In this document: positions 12,561 through 24,530 of the stretch, one piece after another
Layout of the letters: each line of letters starts with the position of its first letter
How positions within the stretch are numbered: the first letter of the stretch is position 1
Assembly (NCBI GenBank): GCA_019916065.1
Contig: CM034237.1
Span: 44,599,084-44,663,083, forward strand
Length of the DNA: 64,000 bases
DNA from: Vitellaria paradoxa
Taxonomy: Eukaryota; Streptophyta; Magnoliopsida; Ericales; Sapotaceae
Direction of reading: 5' to 3'
Translations under genes and position numbers: made by a program
Notes under the pieces: generated by a model
The model's database searches: none
What the model was told of the DNA's origin: nothing
Seen by the model: the letters and a program-made list of their open reading frames with translations, nothing else

Positions 12561-14746
12561 TCAGATTCCTCAGTTGCACTTGCAGCTGGTTTGTTTTTGG
12601 TTTGAATTACACGACATTGATGATGATCATGTTCATTAAACACGGCTGCTGTAACCTCCTTTATCATTCAAAGCATTCTACCAAGAAAGTTCTTGGTTCT
12701 ATCTATCATTTGCTTAGCAATTTTTTATGCAAATTGTCTTGGCTAGTGGGAAAAAGCTTGGTTTGGTTTGGTTTGGTCTTGGCTATTCCATAAGCTAATG
12801 CTAAGACCGTACGAATTATTTGGTAGAACCCCAGTAAGAATCCTTTGTCAACTGGTGCAAAGGTTAACCAAAAATTTTTAATATCCAACTGAAAGAAAAA
12901 CATCTCAGTTGACAGAGATAATCCTAGTATAAGATCTAGATGAAAGAAAAACATCATAAGAGATGCCAAGATCACTAGGAAAAGGCCCTTGCTGTGCCAA
13001 CATTAGTTTGACATAAACCCTATGGGCTATTGTTGATGACATCTCTGGTGACCAGTTTAGAACACAGCAATTCCTGGGAGGAAAATTGCACTGAAGGAAT
13101 TTAATCACAAAGAGCAACGCTATCACAGTCGCAGTTCTGAGATTCACGCTGTCGATTGCCACTTACCCTCGACCGCTGCTGGCCGCCCTCCCAACACTAA
13201 AACTACATCAAACATATTCTTAAGTTTTTTTTTTTTTTGATCCCTACTATGAAAATAAAAAATTAAACACAAATATTAAAAATTGACAATTTTATCAAAC
13301 AAGCTATTAACAAGTCTCGATGAAGTGTTGTCATATTTCAAACTGGTTGAATGGGACCTTGAGAACATGACACTTGGCATAGAAGTAGGAAGTGCAGAGT
13401 TTGCATATAGAGATTGGTTACCGCTAGAGATTTTGTAGCTTATATTGATTTCGTGTTAAGGACCTGTTTTGTGGCAACTCAAAAAAATCGTAACTTCCCA
13501 CTTTCTCTAACTTTCTTCAATTTTTTTCTTACTTCATTTTTTTTCTAACAGCATTTATCAAACATATAAAAAAATTTTACCACACACAAAATCACTAATT
13601 TGTTTTTTAGTTTTTTCTTACTTTTCTTTTAACTTTTACAAGTTTTGATCATGCATACAACTTTTTTTAAAGTAACACGTGATAATATCATGGCACAAGT
13701 TACAAAAAATTTTAATTTTTTAATTTATCAAAGGCACTCTAAAAAAATGGTTGACAGCTAAAAAAATAAAAAAAATACTTTACATATACCCATTTTTTAT
13801 ACATTTATTTTTTCTTATTTTCTTAAATATATAAAAAATAAAATAACATAAATTTTACATTTTTCAGTTTACTTTCTTATTTTTTTCATCTACTTTTCTT
13901 TTCTCCCTACAAATCCTAGTTCCAAACACAACACCAGGCTATGTTTGGAATATAGATTTGTGGAGGGAAAAACTAAAATTTACCAATTCATGTTATTTTA
14001 TTATGTAAGTAAAAAATAAATTATTTTGAAAAATATACATTAATTACCTTTTCATGTTTCCAATAAACCCAAAAAAATGTAATTAATTTGAGTTTTCCAA
14101 ATGGTTTCATTTTCCTATCATTTTTCTTTCCCCTTAAACAATTGGTTGTTGACCGAAAACTACCATCAGTATATAAAATTTACCCTCGCTCAATATTTTG
14201 AAATATTTATTACTACTAAGTACTTATATCCATGAATATAATTATTAAATGAAAAGTAGTGTATTTAATGTGTGAACACTATATGAGATGTGTGTTTTAT
14301 CCCTTAGACTACATAAAATATCCAAATGTCATTGAGATCTTTAAATATTAAAAAAGAAAAAAAATATATATCTTCTTATATTGTCGTCCAGCTTCAACTC
14401 AGAAATTGAAGCTACCTTTGTAAAATGAGAAATAATAAAATAAAACAAAAATATTACAAATTATTTCCTTTGACTTTTTAAAATATATATATATATATAT
14501 ATTAGAAGATCTCAAGAGCATCTTGGATAGTTTATATAGTGAAATAAACATCACATATGGTTTTACCAAGTGATTATACTATTTTGTATTCAACATTAAC
14601 GACCGGATGGATGGCAGCGACTTGGTTGCAACAAATATTTCAAGACGTGAGTGTAAATTTTAAACGTTGAGGGCAATTATGTGTAATAATTTAAATTTTC
14701 AGGGAGGTAAGTGTATTTTACCCAAAAAAAAAAAATCACTAAAGAA
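12489..14746. other. ALDH 3' UTR and convergent intergenic space
   Basis: The first few hundred bases are probably the ALDH 3' UTR, including a GA microsatellite at 12529-12558. A GC-richer patch at 12960-13195 reads as an 85-aa minus-strand ORF (12905-13162) without a known domain and could be a gene relic. From 13200 the DNA is AT-rich and repetitive, with a short TA run near 14482-14501. The ALDH gene and the XTH gene that follows are convergent. Confidence 0.45.
12529..12558. repeat. (GA)n microsatellite in the ALDH 3' UTR
   Basis: A GA run of about 30 bases, starting some 40 bases after the stop codon. Confidence 0.9.
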
Positions 14747-17700
14747 TCAGGTATTAAGTGGCAATGTGCCATTACATTCGGGTGGAAGAACTTTATATCT
14801 GGATGCATCTTTACAGTATGAATAAAACAGAAACTTCCTTCTAGCCCATTGCAACCCATTGAGCTGTTCCCGAGAGAGCTTGACAAACTCTTCCCCCTCC
14901 ACCGGATCCAGCCTCGAAAGCCCTGTCCCAGAGCACGAGACAGCCGACGAGGACGACGACGACTCTGCTGATGAATGCCAAACGCAGCCCTCCATCTCCA
15001 TCTCCCCAAATGAAGCCACAAATGGCGCATACTGATAATTCACTGGGTACTTTCCTCCACGGGTTGCCCACTCCGATGCATCCCAAATTGTAGCGTATAC
15101 TGACATGGGTTTTGATGGGTAAGCAGCAGAGATCGAAGCACCTTGTCGAGCAAACTCTCTAACTGGCACGTTGTCTACCAGAAACCTGCATTGGTTCATC
15201 ACACGTCAAAACCCTCAAGGAAAATGTTATTCTATCCGGAAATTTTGATTGTATGACATCATCTCCTCTTATTGTGTAGCTTCTATGGCATGACTCTGCT
15301 CGAACCACACGTTGAAGAATTACATTTGTGTTGGACCAGTTTGGTGTCTTACAATCGGTGGACCCAAAATTTTCACTAAGGGATATCAAATGTTGGAAAA
15401 AAGGACAACTAATTACGTTGAAATTACGAGTAAAAGAGAAATAGTTACACTTTTACTGATAAATAAAATTATTCTTAAATATTTAATCGATAAATATATT
15501 TTTTACAATTTAATAGTTTAACTAATTTTTTTTAACAGTACTTCATATTTATTAAAAATATCCATTATTACTTAAAAAAATATAATTATTATTAAGTTTA
15601 ATTGTTTATATAATTTATTATGTTATATATTATATTTTTCAAGTTATACACAAAAGTATTTAATGGTGCAGTGGAAAAATACATTTTATATAAAAAAGAA
15701 AAACTTAGATTTAATTCTTATAAACTCTTTCTATATTTGAAAATTTTGGAATTAACTTTGACTTTTTAATATCGTCAAAATAACTTAATTTTGAATTAAT
15801 TTATTTTTTAATAAAACTAAAATACTAAAAAGCATTTTTGATAATTTTACATTCAAAATTATTGCTTCGACGTGGCTCCTCCCTTACTTACACTGTGTGG
15901 TGATTGTTCCAGAGAATGCTGTATCGGTGAAATTCCTGTGTTGGGTCAAACCATAGGTAAAACTTCTCTTCTCTCCCTGTGTGGACACTTCCGTTGCCAT
16001 AGACATTTGTCTGCAACATCCAGTCCTTTCTCTTCTCATGACCAAGCAACTCAATGTCAATCTCGTCGTGGTTGTGAGGGAAGAGGTCAGCGTTAGACAG
16101 CTGCAGAATTTGACTAGCTAGTTTAATCCAAAACACAGGTCTACCCCATGTATTTATATCTCTGTCTATATTATTATAAAACAAATATTAGGAAAATTTG
16201 GTGAAATCTCAATTTTAATGGAATTTCAAATTTGATAAATTTTTTTTTTCTTCCTATAATATTCTTAAACTTCTTATAAATACCTATAAGTATATTAAAA
16301 AGTAAATTTGTTTATAACTATTACATAATTAAATAATTAATTTCACCTATTTATATTTTTATATTCCTTAAATACCCTTAACTATTCACTAATTTTATAA
16401 TTGTTTTATTTTCTTTAATTGCTTTTTAATTAGGCATTGTTTACTTAAATGACATTAACTACTTATTGCTTGCTATTTGAGTCAGTTTTGCTATTTTTTA
16501 TTATTTTATATTAATTAAAATAAAATTTTAATAGAAATCACACACATAATATATGCCTACTTCTAGATCCAGTAAATATAATTTAATGAAAAGTATATCA
16601 TTATATAAATACAAATATTTTATTAATGTATTTCAAATGTATATTAATTATTTAATTATATACATAAATATTAAGCGAGTTGAGCTAGACATTTGTTCAA
16701 ACTCAACTCATTTATTAAAACAGGTTAGGTGTTATTTAGTATATCTGTTTTGAACCTATTTTTTATTTTGTGATTTTGAAAACAAGAAAAACAACTCAAA
16801 ATATATTTGGTCATTTGTATTTTCAAAATCTATTTTAAAAAATAGAAAATGAGTTTATGCATGAAATACAAAATGGTAAAAAGTCATTTTAAACATTTTC
16901 AATTCAAAACAACGAAAATCTCAAAACATGAAAGATAAAAAAATGTCAAATTAAATACGTTTTTTTCTTTTATTATTTTGGGATGTTCAAAATATAAAAC
17001 ACATAAAACACAAGATGAAAAAACAAAAATAGAAATATAAAACAAATAGCACCTTAATTTTTTGGTTCAAACTCGATTTATTTATTAAATGTAGTCGAGC
17101 GAGGCCAAACCCTCAACCAACCAAATATCAACATATATATTCAATAAACTGCTTACGTCATTTACAACCGTATTTCCTTCTATTTGATGTATGGAGAAGA
17201 GCTTACATAAAAGGCTACTACGACCCCAGAGGTGAAGCCAGAAGGAAGCTTAATTGCAGCACTGAAAAATCCAAAGTTATATTTGTTCTTAGAGACCAAT
17301 CCAGATCCTGTAAAAGAACTTAGGAAATCAGGACCTAGAACATTACCCAGAAAATAGTATGCTCTGTTCGGATAAATAGGAATTTAAAATCAATAAATTC
17401 ACAGTTAAATTGAATTAAATATAAATAAGAGGTTAATTCATCCATAATGGATGAAAGTTTTTTAATAATTATTTTAATAATTACAACTAAAATAGTAGTA
17501 CCATTATTTTTAATAAAACTTCTTATTTAAACTTTTTTTTTTCTTATTTTTCTGGTAACAGGAAGAAATTTTTTTTTGTAAGTTCATTGAGTTTTATGAA
17601 TATAGCAAACTTTTCGAGTTGACGGCACGTGGGCACATGTCCTCACACACCAACCAACCCCGAGTCAATCACAAGTACACATTCCACTAACAAATTTTAT

Positions 17701-18059
17701 ATCGGAGCAATTTTTTTTTAAATAATTAAAACTATATTCCTCAATTTTAAATTTATAAATACAAATAAAATCCTAAAGCTCATAAATTCATCATAGAAAA
17801 TCCATCAAATTTTGGAACAGTACTCACCGGAGGATTTGTCAAGAATGAGATTGGCGTTGGACCCGTTATTCACCAACTGGATATTCTTGTGTCCGAAAAA
17901 TTCAGAGTAGCCTTGAGTAATTGGAAGCACTTGGCTGAAACGATCTGTGAAGGATGGAACTTTCGGAGGTGTATAAATTGCTCCACGTGATGAGACAGAG
18001 GCCGTCATGCAGAAGATTATGAGACTAAACAAGTTTGATTTCTTTTGAACAAATGCCAT
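14747..18059 (-). CDS. XTH: Xyloglucan endotransglucosylase/hydrolase, group III-like (4 exons)
   Basis: A GH16 wall enzyme that cuts xyloglucan and rejoins it to another chain (or to water) in the apoplast. Minus-strand exons in order: 18059-17828, 17307-17207, 16100-15892, 15185-14747; all introns are GT-AG and the total is 981 nt, 326 aa. A signal peptide is plausible at residues 1-26 ([19 protein letters not shown]). The catalytic motif [10 protein letters not shown] spans residues 122-131, with nucleophile Glu124 and acid/base Glu128. The N-glycosylation site usual near it is Asn147-Gly-Ser. The C-terminal XET_C part has the expected cysteines (FYSYCKD, LPPEC). The usual motif is HDEIDFEFLG, so the two Phe positions are Ile and Leu here. 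Family group III (XTH27-30 or 31/32) is inferred from the overall wording; a stricter assignment needs a tree. Confidence 0.92.
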
Positions 18060-18140
18060 ATTAACATGGATGAATAAGCTTCGGAGGTGTTTGGCTATAT
18101 ATATAAATATATATGTATAACATGGATGAATAAGCTGTTT
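18060..18140 (-). promoter_or_regulatory. XTH proximal promoter with TATA and a 56-bp partial duplication
   Basis: On the minus strand a TATATATAG stretch (about 18094-18103) lies 35-45 bases before the XTH ATG at 18059. The segment AACATGGATGAATAAGCT occurs at 18063 and again at 18119 followed by a second TATATATA, so the core promoter region seems locally duplicated. Confidence 0.45.
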
Positions 18141-18636
18141 GGTCATATATATAACTGTGTGTGTTTGTGCGGTGGTGGGTGGTGGGAGCTCGGGTGCGCT
18201 TAGGAGTAAAGGTAATGCTTAGTTGTCTGCAAGCTGGATGAATGTCCTTCGGGATCTCATTTTGATGGGGGTGGTCTCGATTGTAAGGACAGAGATTAGG
18301 AATTTCATGTGGGGAGAATTTGGTCATGTTTGGGAACGGAAAGAACACTTGAGGCCTGCCCTTCAAGATGTGGGTCGGGAAGTGGACATGCAATTAATGT
18401 GCAAATGGCAGTGCTAGCTAGCGTCAGTTGTGACATATATACGAAATTTGTCCATCCATTATAAAGAATTTCATGAATCAACAATAGAAATTAGAAAATC
18501 GCAAATGTCCTTTAAATTTAATATGTATTACTCATGTCCAATAGCTAATGGTGTGCAGTGTGCATCACCATCCTTTTTTCGCTGCATTTGATTAGGGGAA
18601 TATACATAATTAGATAATAAATAAGACTATGTTATA

Positions 18637-18794
18637 GGTTTCATTTGAAGTGATAAAAAATTTTAAAAAATAATAAAAAATACTGAAATTTTTTAAAAGT
18701 TGTTCACTTTTTATCTCATTGCATGAATAACAAACTCATAATTTATCTCATTTTATCTCATTTTATCTTACTTTTTATCACTTCAAATGTACCC
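18637..18794. mobile_element. MITE with about 23-bp terminal inverted repeats
   Basis: The left end reads GGTTTCATTTGAAGTGATAA and the reverse complement of the right end GGGTACATTTGAAGTGATAA. The body is 158 bp and is flanked by ATA on both sides. It is non-coding. The superfamily is not assigned, because the direct repeat is too short to decide. Confidence 0.7.
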
Positions 18795-18862
18795 ATAAGA
18801 TGGTTGTATTTGTTTGTCAGATTGTTTTGAATGATTGGACTATTGTTGATCAACTTTACCTT

Positions 18863-19195
18863 AGTATTACGTTTGGTTTGTAATATTGAAACTCCAGATT
18901 ACACTATTTATCCCCTAAAATGGAGGATAAGTACTTCTATCGAGGTGATGGCATTACATATATCTCCCACTTCTGGATTTATTTCTCGTCAAAATTTAAA
19001 AGTTTAAAATTTTTTCTTGTCACATTTTATATCAAATTATTTTTTTTATCTCATTTTATATCATATCTACCAAATACTAAAAAAATAATCCTACATACAA
19101 AATTAATTTCATATTATATTTAATCTCATATATTATCCATGGTATTACTTATATTCCATCATTCAATTCTCTAAATCAAACATAGCCTATAAGAT
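18863..19195. mobile_element. MITE related to the one upstream of ENT1
   Basis: The ends are weakly inverted (GTATTACGTTTGGTTTGTAA against the reverse complement of AAATCAAACATAGCCTATA). The interior (CTGGATTTATTTCTCGTCAA, then repeated TATCTCATTTTATAT, ACCAAATA and AAAAAAATAAT) matches the interior of the element at 38282-38667 over about 300 bases. Confidence 0.55.
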
Positions 19196-19197
19196 TG

Positions 19198-19760
19198 GAT
19201 ATAATGTAGAATTAATTAATTTTATTATGCACAATTATTTTTTTTTTTTTACTGTTAAGTTAGTGGTATATAAAGTGAGACAAGAAATGTAATTTAAAAA
19301 AATTTTAAACATTTAGATTTTGATGGGTAACCACAAAATTTGACACGTAGCGTAATTTAGGCACAAATGATGTATAAGAATGAATTGTACAAGATTCAAA
19401 ATATCGGAGTGAACTGTACAAGATTCAAAATATCTGAGTGTCAGGAAACTTATACTTTCTAATTCTATCAAAAATTTATTTATTTAGTTATATTTTAATA
19501 TAATTTGTATTTTTAAATAATTTAGATATTTTTAAATTAATTTTCGATTTGATCAATGCAAACTCAACCTCTTCTAGAATGGCCAATAATTTTTATTTTC
19601 ATTTTTATTTGTAATAAAATATTTTTTTATATTCTTCGGATAATTTGTGTTAACTGACAATTTTTATTAATTTAATATTAATTTTAATTAAAATGTGTTC
19701 AGTTCTATGCATCTATAGGGAACTGTATGTGCAGATATTGTACCATATGTATAAGGGGAT
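19198..19760. other. AT-rich intergenic DNA, nothing recognised
   Basis: No gene. A short direct duplication is visible: TGTACAAGATTCAAAATATC at about 19386 and again at about 19413. The last five bases (GGGAT) flank the retrotransposon. Confidence 0.5.
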
Positions 19761-20646
19761 TGTTCGGCAGCAAAAATTATCGCCGAAACTGCTGACCACA
19801 CCAACCGAAAATGCAATCGCCGACCTGCCGAACAAAGACAGAAAGAAAGGTGACGGCCGGAAAACCCTCCGATGCTTAAGTCAGCAAGTCGTTCAAAGAA
19901 AGAAATTTTTAGGGAGGAAGTGAGTAAAAGCTTAAGTTGGCAATAGTCAGCTTACCCCTGTGGTTCAGTAGAATATCCTATTTATAGTAGTCCGAGTAAT
20001 GATTAAAGCATACCTGCGACTTGACGTTACGCACACTGCCGTGTCCCTCTCTTCCATCCTTGCTTTAAATACTCTTCCACTTCATTTAATGCCTCAAACC
20101 CCTCATTTAATACACCATGCCTCTCATTTAATGCTTCTGGCGACTTAACACGGCATTACAACCAGAATTTCAGGGTCAGACTGTCTTCCTGTCACATCAG
20201 CCAACTACTCGTGACGAGATGGACTGATTTAGTTACTTCCTCAGAGACAAATACCCAGTTCAGTCTTAACTATGGTGCATTTATGGTCATGAGCCCTCTT
20301 TAAAGGCTGTGGGTCCCAGGTTCAGCATTTACTAGCCGCCAATGGATGGGCCGAACAAACTAGCTATCGCGATCCTCGGCTATAGCCACGTAGCAACACA
20401 CTGTTCGTTGGTGCTGAGGTTCAGGGTATTCTTTGGAACACTAACTTTGAGACATGTGTTCACGTATAACACTCACGTGGAACTCTCGTGCCATTAATCA
20501 GTTGTTCGGCAGGACGCCACGTGTCACGACGGAGCATGCTCGGCGAATGACTATGTGGCTCACACGAGTATGCTCGGTACTGGGCCATGTGGAGCCAGAC
20601 TACACTTGTTCGGCACAAGTACATCTTAGTATTATTTTGCCCAACA
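19761..20646 (-). repeat. 3' LTR of the Tat element (left in the window)
   Basis: 886 bp, TG...CA, about 98% identical to the right LTR. On the minus strand a TATA-like CTATAAATAG lies at 19978-19987. The octamer TGTTCGGC and its variants recur inside it (19761, 20513, 20538, 20607; reverse forms at 19827 and 20350). Confidence 0.95.
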
Positions 20647-20660
20647 TTTTGCCCCCACTC
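20647..20660 (-). other. Polypurine tract of the Tat element
   Basis: Directly inside the 3' LTR the minus strand reads GAGTGGGGGCAAAA, a purine run in the place where plus-strand DNA synthesis is primed. Confidence 0.8.
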
Positions 20661-20979
20661 TGGTTGGAAAAAGATATTTTCCGAGCAAAGTAGCAGAGCA
20701 GAATAACCTTACCTTACTGATCCTTCAATCTCCCTACACAGTTTGTCGTTTAGTATTCCCCTGACGCGCATCAAATCTGATTGGACTCTTCTCTCTCCTC
20801 ATAACGACACGCGTAGTGCCCTTGCAGCTTTTCATCTGCCGCGCCGCTTACGCGGATCCCCAGATTCGGGGTGTTAAAATGTGAATGGTCAGAAATTTAA
20901 AAATTGAGGCGGTAATAAATGCCATTTTTGCCGCCCGTTGCCTTTTCATTGGAAACGCTTCAGTTACCCCCACAGATAC

Positions 20980-21152
20980 ACACACATATACATATATACC
21001 TGGTTCATCTTCTTTTACTTCCTTTCCGCGATTCGAGCCATCAGATTTCCCTTGCTTCTTTCCCTCTGAGTTTTCATCTTCTCGAGCTTTCATCCTTCCC
21101 GTCGTTCTTCGTTCCTGGTGAGTTGATACCTTTTTATTTCAAATCTTCCGTT
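20980..21152 (+). promoter_or_regulatory. Probable promoter and leader of the antisense gene in the Tat element
   Basis: A CATATATACC box (about 20989-20998) lies some 155 bases before the ATG at 21153 and is followed by a pyrimidine-rich leader. This suggests the antisense gene has its own promoter separate from the LTRs. It is an inference from composition and spacing. Confidence 0.4.
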
Positions 21153-24021
21153 ATGGGTAGACTCGCAAATGAGCTAAACTCTGAAGAAAAAATTAGGGTT
21201 TTCAAGGAGAAATACCAAATTCCTCAGAACGTAAGCATTAGGCTTGCCGAACAAGGCGAGCGTGAAACAGGGGAATTCCCCATAGTGGCAATCACCGAAG
21301 GTGGCCTTAGGTTCCCCCTGCACCCTTTTCTTCGCTCTATGATGAGCATTCTAGACCTTGGCCCTAGGAACCTCACCCACAACTTTTATAGAATTGTTAA
21401 TGGGGTAATAGAAATAAATAGGCGATACGGATTCTACATATCCGAGTGGGATCTTCTTTACTGTTACTCTATCCAGAAGGTGAGGAAGGATGAGAACAGG
21501 TGGTACCTGAAATCCCGACCAGAAAAGGCCTTGGTCCACATGCTGCCTGATACGATTAAGTCAGAAAGTGACCTGTGCATTGTCACAGGTCACTGGACAC
21601 ACGATCCAGGCGAAGATCGTTATCCAATCGTCCCTGGGGTTTCTTTGGGCCCAGGTTGGTTGATTTCGAATGCTGCCAGTTCTTATTCTTCTTCGGCATT
21701 TCACTTTCTTTTTTAAGCATTCTAACTGTTTGATTTAATATCTGTGCAGCCGTCCAATCAAAGAAGATCTGGGCTACTGGTCTTCGCGCTGACAAGGATC
21801 ATCTCAAGGAGGTATTCAAATTCCTTGGAGGTCCGGATCTTTACCCGTTTGCGAGGGCACTTCCAATCCTGTTTGACTTCATCCCTTCGCACCAGACGTT
21901 CATCGCCCCTCCCCAAGGCTTCACGACCTCAGAGGCCATTAGGCGTCTTCAGTGGTGGTTCCGGGCTTCCGCTGAAGAAAAAGAAAATTACTACGCCTTA
22001 AGGCATCCTGGGTGGACTCGTCCTGCTCCGTTTGCTATTCGTTGGTTGCCGAGCAAGTTCATGCCCCACAAGTAGCGATTCCTGAGCCTGCCGAGCAGCC
22101 AAGGAAGCGAAGATTTGTTCTTTTAGACGAGGAGGAGGAGGAAGAAGAAGAAGAAGTTGAAGTACCCCCGGCTTTCGACTATTTTTCAGATCTAGAAGGG
22201 GAAGAGGAAGGAGACATGGCCCCGAAGATCGATTATAAGGAGCTCGCCATGGCAAAGGCAAAGGGGCAAAGGGCCGAAGAGGCCCAGAAGAAAAAAGCCG
22301 ACGAGCAAAAAGCTGCTGGAAAGAGAAAGCTTGACGAGGGGAAGGCCCATGCTCCCGCAACTGCTGATCAGATAATGAAAGTAAAAATAGAGAAGGGGAA
22401 GGAGCAGGAGGCAGCTCAAAAGAAACTTTCTGGTCCTCCTGAGCAAAAGAGGGCCAGGACGCAATCTGCAGACACAACTCAAACGGCCGAGCAGTCAAAA
22501 CTGCCGAAGGAGGATGCTGCGATGGGGGCAGCACCTTCCAAGGTCGTGCCACCCGCCAAAGACGCACCACCCAAAACCTCCGAGCCACTTCCTACTCAAC
22601 CGATTGGGCCCGTGCCTCTTGCCATCGAGTATCTGGCCAATCCGGTTCGAGACTCCCCTCCATTCGTTCCACAAATCCTTATTCTCAGCCTCGAGCACCC
22701 TCAAGGCCGACCCTTCACCATCCAAGATACAGCCTTCAACCATGTCGAGGAGTATCTCAAAGGTGCCCTCCCTCCTCGGGATGTTCATAACACAAGAAAG
22801 AATAGAACGGAGGACATCCACAAGACTCTGATGAAGAACATCATCTCTGTAAGTACAATGATATTCCTTTATGTTTATCCTTTTGCTATTATGATTTTTC
22901 TAACTTTCTGTTCTTTCTACAGACTTCTCTTTACACGATGGAATTGATTGCTCGGAGCCAAGCCTCCGAAGCCAGAGCCGAGCAGGATAGGTCGGACATA
23001 AAGGAATTGAAAGCGAATGTGAGGACCTTGGAGAAGGAGAACAAGAGTCTTCAATCCAGCAATGACGCTCTGGCAAAAGAGAGAAGTCCGCTTCGAGATG
23101 AAAATAAGGAGATCGAGCACCAACTTAACACTGCCCTTGGCTAAGTTGCAGGAAGCATAGCTCGTGTTCAATCTATGGACAAAATCTTAGCTCGTAAAGA
23201 TGAAGAGCTGTTGGAGGTCAAGGGCAAACTCTCAAGGGCTGAGATTGAATTGTCCTTGACAAAGACTGGACAAGAATTACTCCTCAAGGAGTTGGAGGCT
23301 TTCAGGGCCGAGCAAGGCAAATCGAAGCAAGAGCTTGCCAACCTTCGGGCAGAGCTTGCGCTGAAGACTCGGGCCCTGGAAGAGAAAGAAGCTGCTCTCC
23401 GGGAAGCCGAGGAGAAGGCCAAGGCTGAAGTGGAGGCCCAAATCAACGACTGCGTGGATCAGATGAGGAATGCTCACAACGACTTCTTTCTTGAGGGTTG
23501 GGAGGCCGCAATGAAGAGGAACAGTATTGATCACACCAACCCCATATACAAGGAGGTCCCTTATCCTGATCCAGAGCGCCCAATCCCCCAGTTCAGCTTT
23601 GAACGTCCACCTCAAACTCCCTCAATTCAGACTGCCGAAGAAACAATTGACGAGGGGGAGGTTGATTGAGGTGGATAGTGCCCAGAAAGACACCTCCCAG
23701 GCACCTGAACGGATTGATCTGATCGTGGAGAGTGATCCCACTAAAGGGGGAGAGAAGTGAGCCTCTTTGTATTTTTATTTTGCTTTTTTCTTCAATTCAG
23801 ATGTAACAATGTAAAACTTTTGTCTCTAAATGAATGAAAATACTTTGGTTTTTCTCTAATCCTGCTTTATTTTTCTATGTCTTTGTCTCTTTAGAATTGC
23901 TGATGAATTGATTGGAGAATGCTTTAACTGGCTTGCTGACGAAATTGTAAGGAATGCATCCGAGGAGTACCTTGACGTTTTTTCCCATGAGATAGCTACA
24001 AACCCTTACAACAAATGCTAA
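21153..24021 (+). pseudogene. Antisense additional gene of the Tat element (gypsy-type transposon domain plus coiled coil), 4 exons, damaged
   Basis: Runs opposite to gag-pol, between the integrase end and the 3' LTR. Proposed exons: 21153-21654, 21750-22848, 22923-23756, 23895-24021, with GT-AG introns (donors GTTGGT, GTAAGT, GTGAGC). Exons 1-2 encode a globular part starting MGRLANELNSEEKIRV that resembles the family called putative gypsy type transposon (Transposase_28). Then come an acidic run of glutamates (about 22130-22155), a Lys/Glu/Ala-rich stretch, and long coiled coils in exon 3 (EELLEVKGKLSRAEIEL type heptads). Exon 4 encodes a short helical tail ending NPYNKC. Breaks: a frame change near 22040-22075, a TAA at 23142-23144, and a frame change in the G-run near 23650. 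A polyadenylation-like AATAAAAG follows near 24099. The function is unknown. Exon calls for the damaged parts are by eye. Confidence 0.7.
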
Positions 24022-24530
24022 TGCCCCATCTTAGGTTTATGATAGCCTCTTCAGTTGATAGTTATGTAAAATATATTGTAACTGTACTCTGAAACATATA
24101 ATAAAAGCTTTTGAATTGTCTCCTATTGGGAGTCTGTCTTTCTGTTTATATATTTTATGCTTTATATTGAAGTATGTACCGTGAATGGATTTGTACCAAT
24201 TTGCCGAGCAACCATAACTCTTAACAGAAACACTTTAAACATTAAGTCTTTCAAGGGTAACAAGCTCATGTAGTAGTTTGCTTTTCATCAAATGACTTCA
24301 AGCTTTTGCTAAAGAGGCATAACTTTAATAAATCTCACATACCTGAATAAGTTCGGCTGTCGTCCAGCTTTCATATAATAACGGAGGTAACTACCTTCTG
24401 ACAAAACTTCACTTTTTAATCTCATACCGAGCATCGGAGAAGTGAATCTTTATGATATAAGGGCTTTTGCACACCAGCGCCGAGCTTCTTCGAAATATTT
24501 CTCTGTGTTGTTAGAACTTTTGCTTCTATT

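Noticed and set aside
21998..22588. Minus-strand ORF of 196 aa opposite the antisense gene
   Set aside because: It mirrors the glutamate- and lysine-rich coding strand, has no domain, and does not fit the gag-pol frame.
22938..23669. Host gene for a coiled-coil protein inserted in the element
   Set aside because: The coiled-coil exons continue in phase from the gypsy-type transposon domain and share the element's octamer; related extra genes are known in this lineage.
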